DNA from: a candidate division LCP-89 bacterium | GTDB lineage: Bacteria; Electryoneota; B3-LCP | DNA length: 6,924 nt | Assembly (NCBI GenBank): GCA_025774735.1 | Contig: JALGZU010000147.1 | Span: 1-6,924, forward strand | Reading direction: 5' to 3' | Part shown: in pieces, positions 1-5,935 of the stretch | How the letters are laid out: each line of letters starts with the position of its first letter | Numbering within the stretch: position 1 is the stretch's first letter | Notes under the pieces: generated by a model | The model's input: only the letters and a program-made list of their open reading frames with translations | What the model was told of the DNA's origin: nothing | The model's database searches: none | Position numbers and translations under genes: made by a program

Positions 1-626
1 CGGGTCCAGCCGGCCTGGGAAGTGCTGTCCTCGAAGGTGCCGTTGGCCGCGACGATCCATTCCGAGGGGAAAATCAGGCGCTGCCGGATGGTGGCCTTGT
101 CCCAGGGTTCGTCCCAACAGGGCATCCAGTTGCGCGCTCCGAAGGGATCGGCGTGCGTGTAGATCATGTTGGCGGCGGGATAGTGGATGCCGACACCGCC
201 GAGGAGTGTCCCGGTCACTTCGGAGTAGCCGCTGTACTGGATTTCCAGGGTCAGGGTGTCGCCGATGCCGTACGGTTCGGGGAGGGTAACGTATAGGGTG
301 TCGTTCGACAGGGCGACGCCGCAGGTATCGCCGCCCAGTACTGCGTAGGCGACGTCCATATTGTGGAGCTGCAGATCGACCACGTCCAGGTTCTCGATTT
401 CAGGGGTGAACTGTACCTGAATCAGCCCTTCGATGAAGGTTGAATTCGGCACGGATACCGGTGTTACCTGAAGCTGGACGTCGTAATGCAGGGCGTCCCA
501 GGTGTGGGAGGAATCCGCGTCGATGCCGGGACGGGGAGGGGGGATCGGCTTGTAATGATGCCGCGAGGCGTCGCTCAGCGACGTTACGAACAGCATTGCG
601 AGTATTAAGATAGCCAGGCGGTTCAT
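1..626 (-). CDS. Secreted M1-family metallopeptidase (aminopeptidase N-like), N-terminal part, cut by the window edge
   Basis: The minus strand is open for 208 codons from an ATG at 626-624 to the window edge, so the C-terminal part is missing. Residues 1-20 form a signal peptide: Arg3, a hydrophobic stretch at about 4-17, and a likely cleavage after Ser-Asp-Ala20. A beta-rich segment beginning TWDALHYDVQLQV follows, matching the N-terminal domain of M1 peptidases. Residues 165-179 read RNWMPCWDEPWDKAT, the conserved block that precedes the catalytic domain in this family. The zinc motif HExxH and the GAMEN-type exopeptidase motif would lie beyond the cut, so catalytic competence cannot be judged. 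Known members remove N-terminal residues from peptides; here the role would be extracytoplasmic. The start overlaps the stop of the upstream DUF6599-like gene in ATGA, and a perfect AAGGAGG (642-636) sits 9 bases upstream, so the two are probably co-expressed. The family call is strong; the substrate is unknown. Confidence 0.85.
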   Translation of the reverse strand, partial: MNRLAILILAMLFVTSLSDASRHHYKPIPPPRPGIDADSSHTWDALHYDVQLQVTPVSVPNSTFIEGLIQVQFTPEIENLDVVDLQLHNMDVAYAVLGGDTCGVALSNDTLYVTLPEPYGIGDTLTLEIQYSGYSEVTGTLLGGVGIHYPAANMIYTHADPFGARNWMPCWDEPWDKATIRQRLIFPSEWIVAANGTFEDSTSQAGWT

Positions 627-1534
627 TCTCCCTCTCCTCCTTCCGCGCTCAAAATGTCCTTGATGGCATCCAATGTTTCCCCGCACGCTGCTTCATCCCT
701 TGCACGCGGCACCCAGATGATCAGGTTGGCGACTTTTTCCAGCCCGTCCACAGTGCCTGTGGAACGGTTAGCCAAGCCTCGGTTCGCGACCACGGCGTAA
801 CTGCGGGCTTCTGCAATCACAGCATCCCAGATCTGCTGGAAAGACCTGGAACAGGATCGATCATCCGGATAGTTGAATATTAGGGCTGCCGCGGGACTCT
901 TCTCCCGGGGAGGGATCCAGGCCGCTCCGCCTTTCCGGGTGATGGGCAGCTCTTTCGGCTGCCAGGATCCGGCGACCTGCCGCAGGGCGATATCGCCCCG
1001 GATGAAGACCGGTCGGGCATCCGCTCGAACCAGAAGATCGAGCCATCCGGGCAGGGGGCTCTCTTTTTCGATCCGCGCGGCCACGGCTCGAGCGGCCGTT
1101 TCGGGAGCATCGGCCAGTTCCGGTTTGGAAACCCATACGAAGGCCCTGACGTAGTGCCGATCCTTCCAGAAGCGGGCGGCGACTTTGGTTCTGCGCCCGC
1201 CCTGGCCGACATCCAGCGGTGTACCGGTTGTGTCCACGCTAAAAATGCCATAGGCGTCTTCAGGGGTGGCGAAATTATAGATTTCGACGGACAAACTGTT
1301 GCCCGATTCGTCGGTGTATTCACGTACGGAGAGCCCGGCGTAGCGGTACTCAAGATACAGTTCGGCTCCGCCGTTCATATAGACGAAGAGATCGGATCCG
1401 CTGACGTACTCTTCGAGCTCCAACCCGGTCCAGCCCTCCATAAGATCGCGGGGGAGCAGGGCGTTTTTTGCCGATGATAGTTGCACCAGCAGGGTCAGGC
1501 AGCAAAGCAGCGTGGCGAGGCGTTTTTTCGACAT
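623..1534 (-). CDS. Exported DUF6599-like protein of unknown function
   Basis: A 303-residue protein. An upstream in-frame GTG at 1561 would add nine residues, but the ATG at 1534-1532 is preferred: GAGGA lies 7 bases before it, and it places Lys3-Lys4-Arg5 directly before a hydrophobic run (about 6-19) with a signal peptidase I-type site after Ser-Ser-Ala22. No lipobox is evident: the Cys pair at 11-12 is inside the hydrophobic core. Residues 52-63 read YMNGGAELYLEY, followed by a VEIYNF...EDAYGIFS segment and an aromatic FWKDRHYVRAFVW strand. This is the pattern I recall for DUF6599 proteins, a family without an assigned reaction, found in Acidobacteria and related phyla. No catalytic motif is visible. 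It is the first gene of a two-gene minus-strand unit, ending in an ATGA overlap with a secreted M1 peptidase, so a periplasmic or cell-surface partner role is a reasonable guess. The family call rests on recalled pattern, not a search. Confidence 0.75.
   Translation of the reverse strand: MSKKRLATLLCCLTLLVQLSSAKNALLPRDLMEGWTGLELEEYVSGSDLFVYMNGGAELYLEYRYAGLSVREYTDESGNSLSVEIYNFATPEDAYGIFSVDTTGTPLDVGQGGRRTKVAARFWKDRHYVRAFVWVSKPELADAPETAARAVAARIEKESPLPGWLDLLVRADARPVFIRGDIALRQVAGSWQPKELPITRKGGAAWIPPREKSPAAALIFNYPDDRSCSRSFQQIWDAVIAEARSYAVVANRGLANRSTGTVDGLEKVANLIIWVPRARDEAACGETLDAIKDILSAEGGEGE
636..642 (-). promoter_or_regulatory. Strong Shine-Dalgarno site for the M1 peptidase
   Basis: On the minus strand this reads AAGGAGG, 9 bases before the ATG at 626-624. 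It lies inside the last codons of the upstream gene. It supports the ATG that overlaps the upstream TGA and suggests independent initiation in addition to coupling. Confidence 0.75.
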
Positions 1535-1541
1535 AGAAGGG

Positions 1542-1546
1542 TCCTC
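1542..1546 (-). promoter_or_regulatory. Shine-Dalgarno site that decides the start of the DUF6599-like gene
   Basis: The minus strand reads GAGGA here, 7 bases before the ATG at 1534-1532. The longer reading from GTG 1561 would place this site inside the coding region and has no comparable site of its own, so the ATG is the better start. Confidence 0.7.
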
Positions 1547-1564
1547 TGTTAATAAAATCACTTA

Positions 1565-1593
1565 AATATACGATTTTGATTAGCAAAAAACAA
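1565..1593 (-). promoter_or_regulatory. Sigma70-like promoter for the minus-strand DUF6599 / M1 peptidase unit
   Basis: Reading the minus strand, TTGTTT (1593-1588) is followed after exactly 17 bases by TATATT (1570-1565), matching the consensus at 3 of 6 and 5 of 6 positions. Transcription would begin near 1558, giving a leader of about 25 bases that carries the GAGGA site. The call assumes a standard housekeeping sigma factor; other AT-rich matches are possible in this gap. Confidence 0.5.
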
Positions 1594-1616
1594 GCGTTTA
1601 GACCGCCGAAAACAAA

Positions 1617-1641
1617 AAGTCACTTAGAATTCACTTGACTT
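1617..1641. promoter_or_regulatory. Possible operator: imperfect inverted repeat with TCACTT direct repeats
   Basis: AAGTCA (1617-1622) and TGACTT (1636-1641) form an inverted repeat around a central GAATTC (1627-1632). TCACTT also occurs as a direct repeat at 1620-1625 and 1631-1636, 11 bases apart, about one helical turn. A third copy is at 1558-1563, at the expected start point of the minus-strand promoter. The right half overlaps the -35 hexamer of the plus-strand promoter, a position where a bound repressor would act. Short repeats in AT-rich DNA can arise by chance, so this is tentative. Confidence 0.25.
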
Positions 1642-1663
1642 GATTCACCCCTCGAATTATTTT
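1635..1663 (+). promoter_or_regulatory. Sigma70-like promoter for the prenyl synthase / PTS / isomerase operon
   Basis: TTGACT (1635-1640) is followed after exactly 17 bases by TATTTT (1658-1663), matching the consensus at 5 of 6 and 4 of 6 positions. Transcription would start near 1670, leaving a leader of about 20 bases before the TTG start at 1691. No other comparably good promoter is evident before 5818, so the four genes downstream probably share it. Confidence 0.55.
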
Positions 1664-1679
1664 AGTAGAAGTATCGATT

Positions 1680-1684
1680 GAGGT
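1680..1684 (+). promoter_or_regulatory. Shine-Dalgarno site supporting a TTG start
   Basis: GAGGT lies 6 bases before TTG at 1691. The first in-frame ATG (1748-1750) lacks such a site and would remove 19 residues of the N-terminal helix, so the TTG is the likely start. Confidence 0.6.
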
Positions 1685-1690
1685 TGGCAT

Positions 1691-2671
1691 TTGGATAATT
1701 TTGCAGAGACGATAGAGCAGCTCAGGGAACGAATTGAACGGGAACTAATGAACGCGGCTCCGCAGATTCAGCCGCGTTCGCTTTACGAACCGATCCGGTA
1801 CTTTCTCGAGATCGGCGGGAAGCGGCTGCGCCCCATCCTCTTACTGCTTTCGACTCGGGCTGTCAGGGGGGATATTGAGCAGGCGATCGATGCCGCCGTC
1901 GCCATTGAACTCCTGCATAATTTTACGCTCGTCCATGACGATATTATGGACAACGACCATTTACGGCGCGGGCATTCCACCGTCCACATAAAATGGGACG
2001 AATCGGTGGCCATCCTGGCCGGAGACGGCTTGATCGGTCTGGCCTACCGCCAGTTGATGAAACTACCCGGTGAATATCTCATTCCCGTCTGCAAGCTATT
2101 CACCGAGGGGGTTATCGAGGTGTGTGAAGGGCAGGCTTTCGACAAGGAATTTGAGAATCAGGAGGGCGTTTCCCTGGACGATTACTTCCAGATGATCGGC
2201 AAGAAGACCGGACGTCTCATCACCATGGCGACCCAGATTGGGGCGATATTGGGCGGGGGAACGGAGGAAGAGGTGGCTATACTGAGCGAATACGGATCGA
2301 TCATCGGGACCGCCTTTCAGATCCAGGATGATCTACTGGATATCGCCGCTTCCGAAGAGGTCATCGGCAAGACCTTCGGCTCCGACGTTCGCGCCGGGAA
2401 GAAAACCTATCTGATGGTTAAATCCATACAGCTCGCTTCCCCGAGCCAGAGGAACAAGGTACAAGCCATCCTGAGCGCTCGGAAAATTACCCGGGATATG
2501 ATCCTTGAAGTGAAGCAGATCTTCGGTGAAACGCGCATCCTGGAGGAGGCTGAGAGCGAGATCAAACAGGCATTCGATAAAGCGAATGAGGTTTTGAGTA
2601 AATTTCCCCGCCGGGAAGCGGCCGCGGGCTTGCACAATTTCAGCGAAATGCTGCTGAAGCGGAAATATTGA
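1691..2671 (+). CDS. Trans-polyprenyl (probably geranylgeranyl- or farnesyl-range) diphosphate synthase
   Basis: A 326-residue protein, normal for the trans-isoprenyl diphosphate synthase family, which condenses isopentenyl diphosphate onto allylic diphosphates in the cytoplasm. The substrate-binding GGKRLRP is at 42-48. The first aspartate-rich motif DDIMD is at 83-87, followed by LRRG at 91-94. The second, DDLLD, is at 213-217 and is followed by a conserved lysine region reading AGKKTYLM. Both motifs are complete, so the enzyme should be active. The residue five before the first motif is Phe78. In characterised homologues an aromatic residue here blocks the product tunnel and favours C15-C20 products over long quinone side chains; the first motif also lacks the two-residue insertion of bacterial FPP synthases. 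Start is TTG with GAGGT upstream. It is the first gene of the plus-strand operon, 59 bases before HPr. The family is certain; chain length is inference. Confidence 0.93.
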   Translation: MDNFAETIEQLRERIERELMNAAPQIQPRSLYEPIRYFLEIGGKRLRPILLLLSTRAVRGDIEQAIDAAVAIELLHNFTLVHDDIMDNDHLRRGHSTVHIKWDESVAILAGDGLIGLAYRQLMKLPGEYLIPVCKLFTEGVIEVCEGQAFDKEFENQEGVSLDDYFQMIGKKTGRLITMATQIGAILGGGTEEEVAILSEYGSIIGTAFQIQDDLLDIAASEEVIGKTFGSDVRAGKKTYLMVKSIQLASPSQRNKVQAILSARKITRDMILEVKQIFGETRILEEAESEIKQAFDKANEVLSKFPRREAAAGLHNFSEMLLKRKY

Positions 2672-2730
2672 GATTCTGTGAACCGATTCCTGGCCAAACC
2701 TGCAATAACCCGGGCTGACCAAGCATCACC

Positions 2731-2997
2731 ATGATCCGGCGTGATATCACCATTATCAATAAACTGGGCATCCACGCCCGCCCCGCAGCCCGCATCGTCA
2801 AAGCCGCATCCCTTTCCAAGGCGAATTTCTGGATCGGGAAGGATGGACAGCGGGTTAACGGAAAGAGTATCATGGGTGTCATGATGCTGGCGGCCGAACA
2901 GGGATCGACGGTAACGATCGAAGCCGAAGGAAAGGAGGCGCAGGATCTAATCGACGAGATCGTGAAGATGATCGAAGACAAGTTTGATGAAGAGTAG
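2731..2997 (+). CDS. ptsH: PTS phosphocarrier protein HPr
   Basis: An 88-residue protein, the usual HPr length. HPr is the small cytoplasmic carrier that accepts phosphate from enzyme I and passes it to sugar-specific EIIA domains. The active-site block GIHARPA is at 13-19, with His15 as the phosphorylated residue and Arg17 beside it. The regulatory block GKSIMGV is at 44-50, with Ser46 in the position modified by HPr kinase/phosphorylase. This makes regulatory phosphorylation possible, provided the genome encodes that kinase, which is not in this window. No clear Shine-Dalgarno site precedes the ATG; it lies 59 bases after the prenyl synthase stop, so it probably depends on readthrough from the operon promoter. 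Enzyme I follows after 33 bases, which fits a standard ptsH-ptsI pair. Confidence 0.95.
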   Translation: MIRRDITIINKLGIHARPAARIVKAASLSKANFWIGKDGQRVNGKSIMGVMMLAAEQGSTVTIEAEGKEAQDLIDEIVKMIEDKFDEE

Positions 2998-3030
2998 GTG
3001 TGTTTCCGGTAAATTAATCAGTGAAGACGA

Positions 3031-4821
3031 GTGGCGACTAACCCAACACAGAATGAGATCATCCTGAAAGGCGTCCCGGCGGCTCCGGGCATAGCCATCG
3101 GTCCAGCTTACCTGTTCAACAAGACGAACATCTCCGTTGAGCCGCGGCGGTTACGGGATGATGACATCCCCGCGGAACTCGACCGTTTCCAGGAAGCCCT
3201 CGAAGCCACCCGTAGAGACATCCTGAAAACCCGATCGCTGGCCGTGAAACAGGCTGGCGATATCGTCGCCCGCATCTTCGATTCCCACCTGCTCATTTCG
3301 GAGGATGCGCTTCTGATCGAGGAGACCCTGGAAAGACTCCGAAGGGAGAAAGTCAGCGCGGACTCCTTGGTAAACGAGATCATGCAGCGGACCTACAAAT
3401 CGCTGAAAGCTCAACCGGGCGAATATTTCAGCCAGCGCGCCGACGACGTGCTGGACGTATCCCGGCGGATCATCTACAACCTGCAGGGTCTGAAAGACCA
3501 GCATCTGTCGGATCTTTCAAAGCCTGTGATCGTCATTGCGCCGAACATCTCCCCGTCCGACATCATCCATCTCGACCGCAGGCACGTTCTGGGCATCGCC
3601 ACGGACCTGGGCGGGGCGACCTCTCATACAGCGATTCTGACCCGGTCCATCGAAGTTCCAGCGGTCACAGGCTTGAAGAACGTCACCGAACTCATCCATG
3701 ACGGCCAAGATGCAGTCATCAACGGTAATTCGGGGAAGGTAGTCCTTTCCCCGACGCAAGCCCACCTGGACGAATATACCACCAAGCGGAAGCGGTATCT
3801 GAGCTTCACGAAGAAGTTGAAGAAGCTGCGGGGTCTGCCGACGGAGACCACCGACGGCCGCCGCATTGAACTGATGGCGAACATCGAACTGCCCGTCGAA
3901 GCCAAAACCGTCCCGGAGCGCGGCGGCGAAGGAATCGGTCTCTTCCGCACCGAATCCCTGTTTCTCACCCGCAAGAGCCTGCCCACAGAACAGGAGCAGC
4001 TCGAAGAATATCGTCATGTCGTCGAGGCGATCCATCCCAACCCTGTAGTCATCCGCACCTTCGATCTTGGCGGTGACAAGATCATGCCGGGATTGGAGTT
4101 TCCCAAGGAGAACAATCCTTTCCTGGGGTGGCGCGCTATTCGCGTGAGCCTGGATATGGAGGAGCTGCTGCGGGCACAGTTCAGCGCCATCCTGCAAACG
4201 TCTGCGGAGAGGGACGTGCGCGTCATGCTGCCTCTCGTCTCGGATCTGAACGAGGTGCGTCGAGCCCGGGTGATCTTGAACCAGGTCATGGACAACCTGT
4301 CGGATCGAGGTATTCCGTTCAATCGTGACATCAAGTTGGGGGTGATGATCGAAGTCCCCGCAGCGGTGATGATCGCCCGCGAGTTAGCCCGGGAGTGCGA
4401 CTTTTTCAGCATCGGAACGAACGACCTGGTGCAGTACACTCTGGCCGTAGACCGGGGCAATGAGAACATCGCCCAGCTTTACACCCCTTATCACCCGGCC
4501 GTTCTGCGCATGATCCGCCTGACCGTCGATGCCGCTCACGAGGAAGGCATTCCCGTGGCGCTCTGCGGAGAGATGGCGGGCGATCCGCTGGCGACACTGT
4601 TGCTGGTCGGTCTCGACCTGGACGAGCTTTCCGCTTCACCCGTAGTGCTGCCTGAGTTGAAGAAAATCATCCGGTCCACCAGCTATGAGACGGCCACAGA
4701 GGTGGCGAAACGGGCGTTCGAATACGGTACGACGCAGGAAGTTGAAGATTATCTGAAGGCGACAATGAAGGAGCTCTTCGCTGACCTGCCCGTCTGGTTT
4801 ACCAGGATTGACGATGTCTGA
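3031..4821 (+). CDS. ptsI: PTS enzyme I (phosphoenolpyruvate-protein phosphotransferase)
   Basis: A 596-residue cytoplasmic enzyme that takes phosphate from phosphoenolpyruvate and transfers it to HPr. The order is the classical one: HPr-binding helical domain (about 12-135), swivelling phosphohistidine domain (about 155-235), and PEP-binding TIM barrel (about 260-560). The phosphorylated His199 sits in GGATSHTAI. PEP and metal ligands are Arg306 (LFRTES), Arg342 (VIRTFDLGGDK), Glu441 (MIEVPAA) and Asp465 (IGTNDL), and Cys512 (ALCGEMAGD) is the proton donor. Each lies exactly 10 positions after its E. coli counterpart (189, 296, 332, 431, 455, 502), so all key residues are kept and nothing is truncated. 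It is a standard EI rather than a fusion or an EI-Ntr, as no GAF domain is present. Start is GTG at 3031; an in-frame TGA at 3022 rules out a longer form, and the ribosome site is weak. It overlaps the next gene by 8 bases. Confidence 0.96.
   Translation: MATNPTQNEIILKGVPAAPGIAIGPAYLFNKTNISVEPRRLRDDDIPAELDRFQEALEATRRDILKTRSLAVKQAGDIVARIFDSHLLISEDALLIEETLERLRREKVSADSLVNEIMQRTYKSLKAQPGEYFSQRADDVLDVSRRIIYNLQGLKDQHLSDLSKPVIVIAPNISPSDIIHLDRRHVLGIATDLGGATSHTAILTRSIEVPAVTGLKNVTELIHDGQDAVINGNSGKVVLSPTQAHLDEYTTKRKRYLSFTKKLKKLRGLPTETTDGRRIELMANIELPVEAKTVPERGGEGIGLFRTESLFLTRKSLPTEQEQLEEYRHVVEAIHPNPVVIRTFDLGGDKIMPGLEFPKENNPFLGWRAIRVSLDMEELLRAQFSAILQTSAERDVRVMLPLVSDLNEVRRARVILNQVMDNLSDRGIPFNRDIKLGVMIEVPAAVMIARELARECDFFSIGTNDLVQYTLAVDRGNENIAQLYTPYHPAVLRMIRLTVDAAHEEGIPVALCGEMAGDPLATLLLVGLDLDELSASPVVLPELKKIIRSTSYETATEVAKRAFEYGTTQEVEDYLKATMKELFADLPVWFTRIDDV
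4804..4807 (+). promoter_or_regulatory. Shine-Dalgarno site that decides the isomerase start
   Basis: AGGA lies 6 bases before ATG at 4814, inside the end of the enzyme I gene. A TTG at 4808 in the same frame directly abuts this site and is too close to use, so the ATG is the start. Confidence 0.6.
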
Positions 4822-5818
4822 TAGCATGTACGATTGGTTGCACGAGTTTCCCGCTCAGGTGCAACACTCAGCAGAGCTCGGAGCCTCATGGGATTTGAGT
4901 ATCCTTGACCCGCCTGAAAGCGTCGTATTTTTAGGAATTGGCGGTAGCGCCATCGGTGCGACGCTGGTCTGCGACCTGCTGCGAGATCAATTCAAATGCC
5001 CGGTGACCGTCATTCGCGGAGACATGCTTCCAACCTGGCTGGGCAAGCGGAGTTTGGCCGTTGCAGTCAGCTATTCGGGCGAAACCCGCGAAACACTCGA
5101 CGCCTACCGCCAGGCGCTCGATGCCGGCGCCCAGGCAGCAAGTATCTCTTCCGGTGGCACCCTGGCGGAGCTGTCAGCGAAACATGGGGTGCCTCACCTG
5201 TTGATTCCAGCGGATATGGCTCCTCGTGCTGCCATCAGTTACACCAGCCTCCCCCTGATCAATTTGCTGCAGAAAACAGGGACGGTTTCAGATCAGGATC
5301 TGGATATCGATTCCCTGACGAAACACTTGAAGCGGCTGCGGGTGGATTGGAGTTCAGCGACGGGTCCCGGGATAGGCATAGCGCAGAGATTGTTGCGGCA
5401 TCTTCCACTGGTCCTCGGCGGCGGTTTGAGCGCGGGTGTGGCGCGGCGTTTTCAGGCTCAACTGGCCGAGAACGCCAAGGCGATATCGATCTGTTTCGAG
5501 GTGCCGGAAGCGCTCCACAATCTCGTCGAAACGCTGGATTCCTTTAACCTTGAAGCCTTGCAGCCTGTGGTGGTCAGCCTGGAAGATCCCTCTGCGGTGG
5601 AATCTCTGCGGTTGCTCTTTCCAAAGGTACGGGAATTTCTGTTGAAAACGGGTTTTGAGGTTATCCCGATGCTTGCAGAGGGCGACTCCCCAATTACCCG
5701 CCTCTTCTCCCTGATCCATAAGGTGGACTGGATCAGCTACCACCTCGCCAAGATCAAGGGGGTCGATCCCGTCGCCATCCCGATCATATCCGCCCTGAAA
5801 GAGACCCTCTCAAGCTGA
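4814..5818 (+). CDS. Bifunctional phosphoglucose/phosphomannose isomerase
   Basis: A 334-residue SIS-fold isomerase from ATG 4814, the usual size for this family; single-function PGI is much longer. Family members interconvert fructose-6-phosphate with glucose-6-phosphate and with mannose-6-phosphate. The first SIS domain has GIGGSAIG at 41-48 and the sugar-phosphate serine loop SYSGET at 86-91, then a PR pair (137-138) before an SYTSLPL segment. The C-terminal half has AENAK (218-222, with the likely catalytic Glu219) and PEALHN with His235, the ring-opening histidine region in the characterised archaeal enzyme. The C-terminus, DPVAIPIISALKETL, fits the family. Some members carry only one of the two activities. 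It overlaps enzyme I by 8 bases (ATGTCTGA), so translation is probably coupled to ptsI. It can direct hexose phosphates to glycolysis or toward activated mannose or glucose. Confidence 0.9.
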   Translation: MSDSMYDWLHEFPAQVQHSAELGASWDLSILDPPESVVFLGIGGSAIGATLVCDLLRDQFKCPVTVIRGDMLPTWLGKRSLAVAVSYSGETRETLDAYRQALDAGAQAASISSGGTLAELSAKHGVPHLLIPADMAPRAAISYTSLPLINLLQKTGTVSDQDLDIDSLTKHLKRLRVDWSSATGPGIGIAQRLLRHLPLVLGGGLSAGVARRFQAQLAENAKAISICFEVPEALHNLVETLDSFNLEALQPVVVSLEDPSAVESLRLLFPKVREFLLKTGFEVIPMLAEGDSPITRLFSLIHKVDWISYHLAKIKGVDPVAIPIISALKETLSS

Positions 5819-5844
5819 CCAGATTTAAAAAATGGAATTAGCGT

Positions 5845-5873
5845 TTGGATTGACCTGAAAAAATATTTATATT
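5845..5873 (+). promoter_or_regulatory. Possible promoter for the nucleotidyltransferase gene
   Basis: TTGGAT (5845-5850) and TATATT (5868-5873) are 17 bases apart, matching sigma70 at 3 of 6 and 5 of 6 positions. The 117-base gap 5819-5935 is AT-rich in its first half and holds no other gene. A TTGACC at 5850-5855 is a better -35 but has no well-spaced -10. Transcription would begin near 5880, giving a leader of about 55 bases. No convincing terminator separates this gap from the isomerase gene, so readthrough from the upstream operon is also possible. Confidence 0.4.
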
Positions 5874-5935
5874 TAACAGTTTGAATTTGTCTTGCTCGGC
5901 TTGATCCGGCCGTTATCTCGTAGATATATGACCTT

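Noticed and set aside
880..1353. A 157-codon open frame on the minus strand
   Set aside because: It overlaps the DUF6599-like gene on the same strand in another frame, is rich in Pro, Arg and Ser, and has no family pattern; it is a shadow frame.
1535..1561. GTG at 1561 as the start of the DUF6599-like protein
   Set aside because: It would put nine extra, partly acidic residues before the signal peptide. The ATG at 1534 has GAGGA 7 bases upstream and gives a normal signal peptide.
2672..2730. A separate promoter for ptsH in the 59-base gap
   Set aside because: No pair of hexamers with acceptable spacing was found, and the gap is GC-rich compared with the two credible promoter regions.
3517..4197. 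A 226-codon open frame on the minus strand
   Set aside because: It lies wholly antisense to the catalytic core of enzyme I, whose every key residue is conserved. The antisense translation shows no recognisable domain and looks like a codon-bias shadow.
4808..4813. TTG at 4808 as the isomerase start
   Set aside because: It directly follows the AGGA ribosome site with no spacing; ATG at 4814 has the normal 6-base spacing.
5801..5830. GAGA-CCC-TCTC hairpin followed by an A-rich stretch as a terminator after the isomerase
   Set aside because: The stem is only 4 base pairs, lies inside the coding region, and no T-run follows it on the plus strand.
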